NCBI GenBank assembly: GCA_037157565.1
Contig: JAZHRO010000003.1
Span: 71,426,501-71,490,500, forward strand
DNA length: 64,000 nucleotides
Direction of reading: 5' to 3'
From: Thalassia testudinum
Taxonomy: Eukaryota > Streptophyta > Magnoliopsida > Alismatales > Hydrocharitaceae
In this document: positions 35,961 to 47,817 of the stretch, piece after piece
How positions within the stretch are numbered: the stretch's first letter is position 1
Layout: the number at the start of each line of letters is the position of its first letter
Position numbers and translations under genes: made by a program
The notes under the pieces: model-generated
Database searches by the model: none
Told to the model about the DNA's origin: nothing
What the model saw: the letters and a program-made list of their open reading frames with translations, nothing else

Positions 35961-36263
35961 TATAATCTTTTCCATCTAATATTATCTACCTAAGCTTAAA
36001 CCTGGGTGGAATTCATAGAATATCCTGAATACCCCATGGGAAGAAGTCTGCCTATCCGGCTAGAAATTTTACTAGGGGTCAAGTACAGGCCTTAGAGGTG
36101 AATTAGTTTTTCAATCGAATCTGTTACAAAAGCTACGTAGCTACACTTTCTCGATTGTATGGATTTCTAGAGCATGGGATGAAAACAAAAAGGAGAAAAA
36201 TCTCTAGGCATACACTTGATAGAATAATTTAGTTTTGCATTTGCAAGGGACTAGCAAGATTTA

Positions 36264-36275
36264 GGCATGGGGGTA
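36264..36275 (+). other. RE3 polypurine tract
   Basis: GGCATGGGGGTA directly before the LTR start TGATTGC; identical to the RE7 tract at 63043-63054. Confidence 0.78.
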
Positions 36276-38405
36276 TGATTGCGTAGCAATCATAGGTCAT
36301 AATTGACCAAAATTAGGGAATGACATAGCATAAGATAGCGTAATTCATGCATGCATAAGCATTACTAGCACCTTTATTGCTTTCTTTTAGTTAGGCATAA
36401 AATAATTATATAATGTACTAATTAGGTGCATTATGTCAATTGTAGGTAAAAAGTTGATCAAAAGCTAGAACTAAAGCTAAATCTAAAGCAGGATCTGAAG
36501 AATAAAGAATAACTGGTGTTGCAGCAGAGCTGGAGGGAAAGACCTAAACTAGATGTAGTAGATAATAATGTAAGAGAGTTAAGGTATGCTATTCTATTAA
36601 GTAGGAAAAAGCAATAAATTGTGAAGAACTTAGGTCCATCCTAGCCCTAGGATAACCTAGAAGCTTCCCTACGCCTTAACCACCCTTAGATTATGTCACC
36701 GCACCCTTGGAAACCTTAAAACCCTAAATCCAACCACTATATAGACGTCCAGATAAGTTATAGGATGTCCAGAACCCTTAGCCAACTCCTGCACACCTTA
36801 AACCCACTTTTGTAGTGTTATTTGACGTCCAGACACTTGGTCAGCCATCTAATTTCTGCAGAATACCGAAGATAGAACCTAGAATCCCTCCTGACTTTGA
36901 TTCGACATCCAGACAACATGTCTAGACTTCTAATTTTTCACTATAAGACATCTGACACTATTATTAGACGTCTGGAACTGCTCTCTAGTTTCTATTTTTG
37001 AATTCAAGCGTGGATCTTGAATTGCTAGGTCCCTAAACTCAATTCTAACCCCCTAGGAACCTAAATTAAGGTGCACTAACCCTAGTACATCACCTCTAGA
37101 CCTCCCTAAGGACCAAATTAGGTCTGCACTAATCCTAATTGGCTTGGATCTTGGTCAATCTCTTCAATCTATTTAATTGGACTCATTGAGTCCAATTGAG
37201 CCCTAATCTCAACACACATTGTCCAATTGGACTTAGAGAGAGTCCAATTGACCTAGACATGACTTAATTGAGTTATTTTACTCTCAATTAGGTTTCCACA
37301 AACCCAATTGAACTTGTATTAAGTTTAATTGCACTTTACCTTAGTGAATTAGTGTTTACAACCCTAATTTGAGATGTACCTTGACCTAAACCCACTAGAA
37401 CCTAACCAAATCAACCTAGCCACCTAAGTTTTGACCCACACACACCATCCGCACAAAAATACCTACCCTAGAGTTGTCTAGAACTCTATACCATGTGTTG
37501 TTTCCTTGGTTGCTAAAATTAGCAAGTAAGAGCCATTCAATTTTTAGATCCACATTTGGTGGATCTAAAAACCACCATCCATCCTCTCTCTCAGTCTCCC
37601 ATGAGCACCCACCATAGGCCTCTCTAGAGAATTCCACAATTCTCCAGAGATCTTCCCTTAGGTCTATAAAAAGACCTAATGGGTGGCACTTTGCACCCAT
37701 TCAATCTTGGCTCCATTTTAGCTTGGCTTCATTCCACCTCCACTCCACCTTCACGAGTAGCTTCACCATGGCCACCACCATCTCCATGCCAAGATGTTGG
37801 ATCACCTCCTCAACCTCTCTCCAAGGGCCGGCCTAAGAACCATTGGCTGCCCCTCCTCATCTCAACCAAGTCAAAAGCCATCAAAGCACACCTTTATTTA
37901 CTACTTTATTTAGTACTTAATAGTGTAGCTCTATATTCTCCCCCTATGATGCTTGCATAATCCCCGCTTAGATTCATGCATGCAATCATTTTCTGCAAAC
38001 TAGATTTATATTTTCAAGCATTTCACTACAACCTTTCCATGAGCTCTATGTTGCAAACACCATCATGAATAAATAAAAATCTTTTTCTATATATATCGAT
38101 TTGTGAAAACCACCATGAGCCTTGTTGCAATATTTTTGAGTGATTGAAGTTGCATGTTTTAATTTTTTATACTCTGGCAACTAAGCATGTTGTGCATAAA
38201 TACGAAATTAGCAAAAATTGACACGCGATTTTGAATAAGTAGAGCAAGAGAGATCGATTTCAAATTTGCATTTCCATAAATGCCTCCCATGGACGAACTA
38301 CCGAGACTCCAAGTCTCATTATCTTAAAAATTATTTTTGTTGATCGTATTTCGCAACTATACTACGATGCATTTTTGATCAAATATGCACTCTACAATCC
38401 CAGTA
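36276..38405 (+). repeat. RE3-family LTR
   Basis: 2130 bases, starting TGATTGC-GTA-GCAATCA (a 7-bp inverted repeat) and ending before a primer-binding site, with terminal CA changed to TA. It matches the RE7 LTRs along its length. It holds degenerate GACGTC motifs (36740-36980), a palindrome (37175-37197), a hairpin 15 bases before the TATA box (37622-37649) and the TATA box. Confidence 0.87.
37664..37673 (+). promoter_or_regulatory. TATA box of the RE3-family LTR
   Basis: CTATAAAAAG, conserved with CTATAAAAGG at 56999-57008 in RE7. Confidence 0.65.
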
Positions 38406-38407
38406 AA

Positions 38408-39899
38408 TAGTGCCATTGCCAGGGAGGTAACATCATTTTTTATTTTGATCTGTAGAATTATCACTGATAAATCTTCCTCTACTTGATTTTTGGTGTGCAA
38501 GAAAATATGAGAAAATAGGTTGTGCACACATAACGAGTGCGAAAAAAGAATATCAGGTGCGCATCTACTCTTAGATTAGGATTTCTCTTTTTTGAACTCT
38601 AGGTTGGATTTCTTTCTAGAAATTTCATTTGAAAAAAACAAAGAACAATATTTATTTTCATGAAAAAAATATTATAGGTAATTAGATTAGGTTTTCATTT
38701 GAATCTTACGTTAGTTTGCTTGATAAAAAAAGAAAAGAATTTTCTAAAAAGAAAAGCTTTTCCCTTCAAAAAAAATAATTCAAAAGTTTGAAAAAAAGTT
38801 CATTTTGGTGGAAAGTTTGAATTTTAAATTCAAACACCTTTTAAAGGATTTCCCACCATTCAAATTCTGCCTTAAAAATTTAATTGACAAAACTTACTGA
38901 GAGAAAAATACTGAAATTCAGGATATATCTTCATTTTCAAACCATCTTTCAAATGACACCATTCATTTGAAAAAATTCCAAGTACAAAATTTTTAACAAT
39001 TCTTGAAGTGCAAGGGGGTCAGACTGACCCAGATTTGAAATTTGTCAAAATTCAAAAAGTAATTCCGATCATTCCATGAATCTATTTTGACTAAAAATGG
39101 TGGGGTTTGAAAGATGATCTTATTGGCATTAATTTCCATATTTTTTCCAAATTTTTGAAGATCATATGTTACTATTTCAATTTGAAAAATCGATCAGAGG
39201 TCACAATTCCAATTCTGACCCTCTGACATTCAAAAATCCCTAGAAATTTGATTGAAATAGTAAAATTCACAAACAAACATTCTCTCAAAAGATAATCGAT
39301 AAAGGAATCTACTTGCGAAATTTTAGTTTATTTGGATTCATATTTTATCTAGAGAATTATTTGTGTTTCATTGGTCTGCTAAAATCGTAAAGAAAAAAAC
39401 CTAGAATTGCATGAACCATAAGTTATACCATTACGGTTACATTCTAGAGACCACACTTGGGCTAGCCTAGACTTAGTGAAGTCTAGTTCTTAGCCGGTGA
39501 GCTTGGTCACCTTGTGACACACTCACCACAAACCCCAACTGAAGAAAAACAAGCTGAAATTAATTTTAAAACACATAAGCAAGCTAGAATTCATTGTCAT
39601 ACTACTGGGTGGCTTCAACCTCTTTTGCCAAACCTGGTTACTAAGCCTGTAGGGTCGTGTCAAATGACCATGGCTAAGGGGTAATGGAACTGGAGGCATG
39701 AGCCGAAGGAAGAACCTTCCCCTTAGTCCCCTCATAACAAGACTGGCTAGGTTAGCTTGAGAGGCGAGAATCGCTTTCAGTTAGTTGCACGATGAATTTT
39801 TCTTTAGTAATTTGATCTTAAAATGAAAAATCTAGTCATCTGATCAAAAGGACCATCTGATTGACATGGCCTTAGCCTTGTCTTCATTGGCTACACTGG
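38408..39899 (+). other. Primer-binding site and leader after the RE3 LTR
   Basis: TAGTGCCATTGCCAGGGA (38408-38425) is a tRNA-Asp type primer site. The leader that follows matches the RE7 leader (57756-59285) and holds the paired hairpins at 39695-39720. It stops at 39899, where RE4 begins. A leader downstream of a 3' LTR means two family members are joined through one LTR, or a truncated second copy lies here. Confidence 0.8.
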
Positions 39900-42600
39900 T
39901 GATGGGTTTTGTGAAACTGCCACCGGTTTGATTATATTTATGACTCGAAAATAGAAAATCTCCGAGGTCAAACTCAGGGAGCAAAACTTGATTCTAGAAG
40001 CGTAGAAAATCACAATTTACACTGTATACTATTTTACAGAAAAAAAGGATTATATAAAGGAAAATTGTCTCTTCTTTTCTTCACTCTTTATTCTTTTGTC
40101 TTCCTTTCTCCCTCAATTTTTAGACGTTTGACATCAAGGGTCAGACGCCTTAAATGGCACTTGCTACAGTGCTTTTCTTTTGAGCTTCTACTGTTGGTTC
40201 GTCTTCTTCTCTTTGGCTTCTTCTTCTTCTTTCTTCTCTGGACTGGCTTCTTCATCTTCCTTGCTGTCTCTGCTGTATGCCTTCTCTTCTGACTTCTTCT
40301 ACCTCTATTTCTCTGTAGCTACAGTGCCATCTTCTTCCTCCTCTTCCATTTCCTCTGCTGCTCCAGGTCCTTCTTCCTTCTTCCCTGGCCATAGCAATCT
40401 TCCTGCGGCTAAGTCCTCGTCGCTCCTTTACTTCCTCTCCTATTTCCTGCACAGGCTTCCGGTTAGGAAAAACCTAACCCCTACACTCCCCGTGTCTCTC
40501 TCTCTCAAATTCACTCCAAGGTTCACTCTCCTAGAGCCTTAATTGGGTATGTGGGTCAGGTAATAGGCCCTAGACCAGACGCACCGGCATGGGTGGTTCG
40601 CGAGGTGTGCACAAGCAGGTTATTCTGGTCAGGCCAGGTCCGCAGGGGATAGTCGCAGACGACGCCAGGTGAGTGAGGGCGAGGGAACTCACCCCTGTGT
40701 GACTTGAGGCGATAAGCCTAAGTCACTTTTGCAATTTATGCACAGTGGAGTGCTCGCAAACTGACAAGGTGGTACTAAACATCCCACCCGCTTCTGTGCT
40801 TGCACCCGCAGCAGGTCGTCGCCCAATTGTAGACGCAGCAAAGGCCCCGAAAGCCAAGTGAAAGCCTGGTTGAATTTGTGAGGGGATTCCATTCCTTCTG
40901 GACCTGGAGGCCTGGGGTGCTATGTCCTATGTGAAGATTCAAACATGGTTCAGCTCCTGTGCTAATTATGGAAGGCGTGCGACCCTAAAATCATAAATAC
41001 AGCGTCGCGACTCTATCAGATCAAAGGAGTACCTTTGCTGTATCATGGCGAAGGTGAGGCGGGGGTTGGCTGGCCGCGGGGCAACATACGCGTGCGTGCC
41101 TAGGTCGCTCTGTGGCCGTGGAGGTGGGTTAGGTCGGTGGAAGTGTGCGCTGATGCTGGCGGTTAGTGAATGTGCAGAAGGTGATCAGTGGATTATGGTG
41201 TTGTTCGTGGGGTGTCTGGCGAGGCATTTGGAGGTGTGATGCGGTGGCTGTGCCTCGCCGGTGGTCTGCCGGAGGTGGAGAAGGTGGTGGTGGATAGTGG
41301 CATAGAATAGTCGAAAGTGTAAAATTAGAGAGGGAAAATGAAGAGGGGAGAGAGGAGAAGAGTTGTGACACACTTAATAGATGAAAGGAGGGAGGAGGAA
41401 ACGAGCAACATTGCTACCGTTGCTTGAGACGAAAGAGCCCAGGAGAAGGGATGGCGATGAGGAAGAGGTGCTGGAGGGCGCTTGCTGGTACGGCCAGGCG
41501 TGGTGGACGATGGTAGAGGTAACCCTGCCATTGGTATGGTGGCAGGGCGACGAGAGAGGAGGAGGGTAGCCAGAGCCTCCAGGCGAATGGTTGAAGGAGG
41601 AGGAGAAAAAATTTTAGGGTTTTCTTCAACCAAATCAGGCTTGAAGGAAGCGGCAGGGGTTGCCATTCCTTAAATAGGTGTTGGCAGAGAAAGAGTCGCA
41701 AGGAGGAGACATGGGTTCCTTGCCGGAGGCATGGCTGGAAAAAGACCCATACCTCTCGAGTGCTCGCACGAGAGGTATGGTGGTAGGCAGGGCATGGGAG
41801 CCAGCCCATGCTGAAGAGGACAACGGAAGGAGTCCTTTCAAATCTGGGGTCGGCTCCCCAGGTCTGTGCGGCGCCATCCTCCACGTGAAGTCGCCGGAAG
41901 TATGGCTTGCGCAAGCGAGTGGCAAAGGGACCTATCTGAAGAAAATGACGAGAAAGCTAGGGGGGTATCTATAAGAGTCCAAAAAGCTAAGGGTCAAAAA
42001 GTAATTATTGAGGACCATTTTGTAAAGTGGGTCAAGGTTACTTCTCCTTAGGTCCAAATTTTGGTATAAAGCTAATTTGGACCTAAGGAATGTAGTGGTG
42101 AGGTTCGATTTTAGGTTTGACCATGTTTGACCAGACATTTTGTGTAGAAATCTAAATTAGGACAAAAATTGGGTATGGTTCTCAATCTATGTCAACATAG
42201 GTTCCATTGGACAAATTAAAGGTTATAAACCATAAGGGATATTTTTTCATGAATTTGAGAGGATTTAATTGACTTTTATCTTACTTGGAACTTTGTGAAT
42301 TAAAGTGGGTTTATTTTAGGGTTACAGAATGTCATTTAATTCCCATATTTTGTCATAACCCTTTCCTGATCAAATCATCCCACTTTTTCTCTTATTAAGT
42401 CCATTTGACCTGTGTCTTGACCCTTAGAGATCCCGCTTATGTACTACAATGGTTAAATTGCTGTTTTACCCCTTGTGTATTATTTTATTCTCATATTTGT
42501 AATTCCTAGATTTAGGCCTTCCCATAGGTTTTATAGGAGCTTTTATTCAATTTATTTGGTCAAAATGTGCTAGCTAGGGTTCATGATGAGGTGCTCATCA
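39900..42600 (-). repeat. RE4 3' LTR
   Basis: 2701 bases. The minus strand starts TGATGAG-CAC-CTCATCA, a perfect 7-bp inverted repeat, and the plus-strand left end is TGATGGG. A TATA-like word lies near 41966-41975 (minus). Open stretches inside it (for example around 41414-41914) have no family I recognise and are probably chance. No second copy is in the window, so the limits rest on termini and the polypurine tract. Confidence 0.75.
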
Positions 42601-42612
42601 TACGCCCATGCC
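42601..42612 (-). other. RE4 polypurine tract
   Basis: The minus strand reads GGCATGGGCGTA against the LTR start, one base away from the tract of RE3 and RE7. Confidence 0.7.
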
Positions 42613-43862
42613 TAGCCTCTGCTAGTCCCTTAGCAAAAATTTAATGTTTTAACCTCTATTATAGACCATGAATTCCTTTCATCAAAATTGATAAGTGCTT
42701 TTTTTCTCTTGTCTCCTTGATTTGGTCAGAATGCCAACCATATGCCTAAAATGTACTCTAGTACCAACCAAGATCCAAATCTGTCTAGCTTTAGCCTTAG
42801 TCTTTAGCAAAGGTTTCTAAGGACCATAGGAACTACCCTAAAGTTTATTGGACTCCTTGGTTAAAGTACCCGTGCTTGAGACATTTTTAGCCTAGGTTCA
42901 GTTTGTAGTGCATTTTGTAAGAGAGAGACAAAGGGTTTATTTGTTTGAAGAGTTTTCTCTCTCTTTTCTTTTTAATTCTAGATTAGGATTGGCTTCACAA
43001 CACGGTTTGTATCGGATTCCTCGTTCCCATCATCAATCCTCAAAGGTCCTTGGCAATCTATGCTTTGAGATAGCACCGCCCATGGTAACCCCCAGAACCC
43101 TGGCTTTCAAGATTTCGAGATAATCCCGTCCATGGTGTTCCGTGGCCAAATTCAGACCTTGGCAATTGACACTTCGTGATAATGCCATCCATGGAATCTA
43201 AACCAGCAGAGTGCTTACGTGCCCCCAGTAGGATATGTAAATATCCTAGGCGACAAGCACCGAAGAGATGATATGTTGTTACGCATCTTCGAGGGGAATT
43301 TCCCACCTCTCTGCATCAGGAACTCGTCCAAATCAACATGTGTTGATCGGCCACTCCTAACCTAGGTGACATTTTCAGAATATTTGAAACGCTTCTGCAT
43401 GATTTTGATATTTATGCTTGCTGAACCAAACTATGTGTATGAATTTGTGTGCTTAGGTTACCGAGTCCCATAAACTGAAGGTTAGTTAACGAGGCTGAAT
43501 ACTCCCTAAGCCTTAGACCTAATACTTAATCTTTTCATTTTCCTCAACCTCTTGAGGAATATCTAGATCTTAACAGGTACTAAGATTGTAGCCAAGAATG
43601 CCTAAGGTTCGCATTCTTACTAACCTTGTTGTGCACTTTCGCTTTACTTTTCCTGAATATGGTCCAGAACTTTGGTTAATTACTTAATTTCTTACAAATG
43701 ACTATCCCTTTTTCTTTTTCATTTTGTGCTCCTTTTTAATGTTCTGCTCTTTTCCTCCTTTCATGAAGCTTACCAGCATTTTCTTCCCTCCCATTTTCTT
43801 TTTTGGTATATGAATTTTTTTGTTCAAACCTTTTCTTGTTGTCTTTTCATTGCACTTTCATA
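42613..43862 (-). other. RE4 3' non-coding region with tandem repeats
   Basis: About 1.25 kb without a credible ORF. Near 43045-43200 three degenerate units share a GAGATA or GTGATA word (43067, 43117, 43176) followed by a YCCATGG word (43080, 43130, 43189), spaced about 50 and 59 bases. Confidence 0.55.
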
Positions 43863-43897
43863 CCCCCCCATGCGTAAGGTTTGCAATGTCCTCATTG
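43863..43897 (-). other. RE4 AGGA-loop hairpin with G-run
   Basis: The minus strand reads CAATG-AGGA-CATTG, 14 bases, then a run of seven G. Same layout as in the other four elements. Confidence 0.6.
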
Positions 43898-44147
43898 TAC
43901 ATTAGGTGGGTTTTTATTTGCAAGGTTCAAGCATTAGGACAGATTTTAGGTGAGAGGATGGGTCGAGGTGACTGTTGCGGACGATTTCTAATCTCCGGTA
44001 CGAGTACCTGAGGTGAAGTCGGCTATCCTAAGGAATGAACCTAAAGTGCAAAGAAATGTCAGAAAAAGGTTTCACTTTTTCAAAAAGAATGACAGGCTAC
44101 CTCCTGTTAAGCGCTGAGTTTTAAGCCATCGGCTGGGTGCAATTAGC

Positions 44148-45331
44148 TCAGGGAGAATGGAGGATAAATGATGACTCAGCCAAATTTGTATTGGTTACAT
44201 CAATGAACGGTATGAGTCTCTGGCCATTCACGATGAAAGGTTTGGAATCATGGCTAAGTGGACTGATTTCGATGGATCCATTTCCAAAACTCTGTCGGAC
44301 AAGATATGGTATGACCCACCTGGATCGCAATTTCCTAGGGAACAATTTAAGTTGGGCATCGAAGAGTAGGACCTTCTGACTAGGGTGGAAGATCTTTCTG
44401 GATATATGCTTGTCATGAAAGGTTTTAACCCGCTCTTTGTAGATTCGCGAGTTCTCATACGCATCATGGCGTAATTCATCAATCTCGCTTATCTAAAGCT
44501 TTATGTGTGTTCCAGCCTTAGAAAGATCTAGGTTGCAGTTCCGTACTGCCCAATAGGCTTTGTGCTCCAGTTCGATGGGAAGGTGACATGCCTTCCCGTA
44601 CACTAATCTAAAAGGAGACATACCTAATTGGGTTTTGTGGGCAGTCCTACAAGCCCATAAATCTTTCGGAAGTCGGGATGACCAGTCCTTCTTGTTCGGT
44701 CGAACAGTAATCTACAGGATTTTCTTCATCTCCCGATTTGATAGCTTAGATAGACCATTAGTCTGGGGGTGATAAGGAGTAGAGATTCGATGTGACACCC
44801 TGTATTTGGTCATCAGTGTCCTGAACTGAGCATTGGTAAAATGGGTCCCTCCATCAGAGATGATAGCACGAGGAATCCCGAACCGTGAGAAGACGTTCTG
44901 ATGAATGAATTTGATGACGATCTTGGGAGCATAGGTTTGGGTCGGAATGGCTTCGATCCATTTGGACACGTAGTCAGCAATGAGTAGAATGTACTTGAAG
45001 CCATCCAAGATAAGGAGAGGGCCCATAAAATCAATTCCCCAAATATCAAAAATCTCACACATGAGAATCGGCTGTAAAGGCATCATGTCGCGATGGCTCA
45101 TGTTACCCAAAGTTTGGCAACGACTGCATGCCTTACAGTGACTATATGCATCCTTTAAGCTAGTGGGCCAGTAAAGCCACAATGGAGGATTTTTGATGCA
45201 ATTTTATGCCCAGAAAAATGGCCATTGCATGCCTGGTCATGGCAGAAATAGAGTATGTCATTGATTTCGACCTCCGGGACACATCGCCGAATAATTTGGT
45301 CAGCACCTATGCGGAATAAGTATTAGTCTTC
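44148..45331 (-). pseudogene. RE4 integrase, catalytic Glu replaced by Lys
   Basis: Integrase remnant. 44712-45182 is open for 156 codons, with C-K-A-C-S-R-C-Q (zinc finger Cys pair), G-I-D-F-M-G (first Asp) and I-S-D-G-G-T-H-F (second Asp). The Glu position, Q-A-E-V-S-N-R-E in the family, reads L-S-K-L-S-N-R-E: a Lys codon at 44745-44747. A stop follows, and the C-terminal part continues in broken frames to V-N-G-Q-R-L-I-P-F near 44220. The substitution alone would abolish strand transfer in known DDE integrases. Confidence 0.87.
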
Positions 45332-46860
45332 CTAGATGTAGTACTTGGCATCGGAGCGCAACTTGTCTTTCTTGGCCTTTGGCCAATCAGACGGGATCTG
45401 ATGTGATGCTAGGTAGTTTACTATACCAGCAAACCATGGAAGCCCGGTACTAATAGTCAAGAGGTGCTCATCGGGAAAATGCTCTGTGATGGGTCTGGAA
45501 GGGTCAATGAACTCAGAAGGAAGGAGAGAAAAGTGGTCAGCTACCACATTCTATCTTCTTGCCTTGTCACGAATCTTGAGGTTCAATTCTTGAACAGTAA
45601 GATCCATTAGATTAATCGAGGCTTCATGTCCTTTGAAAGGAGATGCCTCACAGCTGTGTGATCCAAGTAGATTATGATGTGGGAACCTAGGAGATAAGAT
45701 CTGAATTTTTCGAGGGCAAATACTACAGCTAGAAGCTTTTTCTCCGTAACCGTGTAGTTACGCTGAGCCTCGTTAAGTGTCTTGCTAGCGTAGAAGATGA
45801 CCACGGGTTTCCTGTCAATCTTCTGCCCCAGAATCACTCCTACAGCAAAGTCAAATGCATCGCACATGATCTCAAAGGGTTGAGACCAATCAGGGGACTG
45901 TAGGATCGGGGCCTGGGTGACTCGATCACAAAGGATCTCAAAAGCTTGAGTGCATTCCTTGGAAATCTCAAAGGGTACATCCCTGGGGAGAAGAGTGATC
46001 ATGGGGTGTGCGATTTTTAAGAAATCAGGGATGAAATGATGGTAAAAATCGATGTGCCCTAGAAAAGATAGGATGTCCCTGATCGAGCTAGGCATAGGAA
46101 GTTTAGAAATTAGGTTAACCTTGGCTCGATCCACCTGGATGCCTCTCTCTGAAATTAAGTGTCCTAGGACGATCTCCTCAGGCACAGTAAAGTGGCTCTT
46201 TTCCCAGGAAAGAACCAGGTTTATGTCAATGCAACTCCTGAGTATGTGAACCAAGTGTTGGAGGCAATCGTCAAATGATGCCCCAAAAATTGAGAAGTCA
46301 TCCATGAAGACTTCTAGATAATCACCTACCATATCAGAGAATATGTCAAGCATGCTCCACTGAAAAGTTGTAGGTGCATTGCAGTGACCGAAAGGCATCC
46401 TTAGGAACGCATATGTCCCAAAGGGGTAGGTGAATGTGGTCTTCTCTTGGTCCTTTGGATGAATCACCACTTGGTTGTAACTGAAGTACCCGTCAAGAAA
46501 GCAAAAGAATCAATTTTTCGCTAGTTTTTTGATAATCTGATCAATAGACGGTAGTGGGAAATGATCCTTCTTCGTAGAGGAATTGAGTCTTCGGTAATCT
46601 ATGCAGACTCTCCACAAGTTGGCTATACGGGTAGGAATGACCTCTCCTGTTTCAGTCGTGACGGTGGTGAGCCCTGCCTTCTTAGGCACGACCTTGATTG
46701 GGCTCACCCAGCGACTGTCAGAGATAGGGTGGATGATCCCTACCACTAACCACTTAATGATCTCCTTTTTCACGACCTCCTGCAGATTGGGGTTTAGACG
46801 TCTCTGCATCTCACGTGAAGGTCATGTGCCCTCTTCAGAATAGATGCGGTGTGTGCAATA
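45332..46860 (-). pseudogene. RE4 reverse transcriptase and RNase H
   Basis: RT: W-R-V-C-I-D-Y-R-R-L-N (46510-46809 part), a stop near 46508, then R-M-P-F-G-H-C-N-A-P-T-T-F-Q, F-M-D-D-F-S-I-F-G and F-L-G-H-I-D-F-Y-H-H-F in the 45607-46470 part. RNase H in the same open stretch: C-D-A-F-D-F-A-V-G-V-I-L-G, E-K-K-L-L-A (Lys where Glu is usual, so a catalytic residue may be lost) and Y-L-D-H-T-A-V. The tether with P-W-F-A-G-I-V-N-Y lies at 45332-45547 after another break. RT active-site Asp pair is kept. Confidence 0.9.
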
Positions 46861-47440
46861 AGAGGGACTTATTCCAGTTAAATCATTGAGAGTCTAGCCA
46901 ATGGCTCTGCGATGTTGCTAGAGAACAGCAATCAGACGGTATTCCTTGTCAGGTGTGAGCTTGGAGTTTATAATCATCAGAAGTGTCTGATTGGAACCCA
47001 AAAAGACGTATTTCAAATGATCGGGAAGGGGCTTGAGTTCAAGAATGGGGTTATCAACAGTAGCAGGTGGTTTAGAGTGAGTGTGGGGTATAAGGGTAGG
47101 AGTTATGGGTCTGTCTAGATCAAGTTCTGACTCCTCTAATTACGGTTTTAGATCTTCTTGTGGTTGATGAGGGATAATCATGTTGTCCTCAATTTGTGGT
47201 TCATCAACCATGGCTCTGATGTCACAAATTTGTTCAACGACACTGCAATTAATCCCTTATTGGGCCTTAAAGATATCAATCTTGAGAGTCTCATTCCCAA
47301 ATTTCATCTCTATTTGGTCCTCTTCACAACTTATATTTGCTCTTGCAGTGGCCAAAAAAGGTCTCCCTAGTATGATTGGTGTATCCCTAGGATTCTCAGG
47401 TGCATCCATGTCTAGAACTATGAAATCTACAGGAAAGTAG
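46861..47440 (-). pseudogene. RE4 protease C-terminus and RT linker
   Basis: About 580 bases between the protease core and RT. At 47340-47440 the minus strand reads F-I-V-L-D-M-D-A-P-E and I-I-L-G-R-P-F-L-A-T-A, the second protease box. Further on, the L-K-Y-V-F-L-G segment lies near 47010. Stops occur throughout. No separate gene. Confidence 0.72.
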
Positions 47441-47817
47441 AAATCCTACACCCTAATAATAACATCCTCAAGAATTCCCTTAGGTGACTTGATAGATCGA
47501 TCGGCTAACTGCAATGTCACCTTAGTTGGTTTTAGTTCGGATTCTTCTAGGTGGTTAAATAGGGATGTTGATATCAGGTTTATGGAGTCACCTAGGTCTA
47601 ATAATGCTCTATCAAACTGGGTCTCACCAATGTTACATGAAATCAGGGTAGTGCCTGGGTCTTTTGCCTTGGGTGGTAGTTTACTCAGGATTACAGAGCT
47701 GGCTTGCTCTGATCTTACAATGGGACTCCCACTCTTGGTTCGTAGCTTACGCTGAGGTGTACACACATTCTTCAAGAATCGTGCGTAAGCTGGTGCGTGG
47801 CAGATTCCATCAATCAA
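47441..47817 (-). pseudogene. RE4 aspartic protease core
   Basis: The active site reads L-L-D-L-G-D-S-I-N-L-I-S: the catalytic Asp is kept but the third residue of the box is Asp in place of the family Ala or Ser, which would disturb the active-site loop. It is preceded by Y-A-R-F-L-K-N-V-C-T-P-Q and followed by Q-L-A-D-R-S-I-K-S-P-K-G. It ends at a TAG near 47440 within the V-R-V...D-F-Y-F-P segment. Confidence 0.84.

Larger units (their letters stand above)
34271..36263 (+). other. RE3 3' non-coding region
   Basis: About 2 kb without a credible ORF, matched along its length by RE7 61060-63042. Contents: the AGGA hairpin and G-run at 34496-34538, the CCACCAAATA motif set at 35038-35960, and a purine-rich A/G stretch at about 35459-35575. 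Its conservation between a coding and a non-coding element suggests a cis role. Confidence 0.7.
26582..38405 (+). mobile_element. RE3, Athila-type Ty3/gypsy element, 5'-truncated
   Basis: Plus strand. It begins inside the leader just before gag (26582-26691 matches RE7 59327-59433), then gag, protease, RT, RNase H, integrase, a 2 kb non-coding tail, polypurine tract and LTR (36276-38405). Gag is split by a copia-like solo LTR. All domains carry stops or frameshifts and the integrase has lost catalytic residues. The LTR, leader and tail are shared with the coding-poor RE7, so RE3 is the likely autonomous relative of that family. Confidence 0.88.

Noticed and set aside
41414..41914. Long open stretch (166 codons) and several overlapping ones in the RE4 LTR
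   Set aside because: Several overlapping frames on both strands are open because the region is GC-rich; no conserved motif, and it lies inside an LTR.
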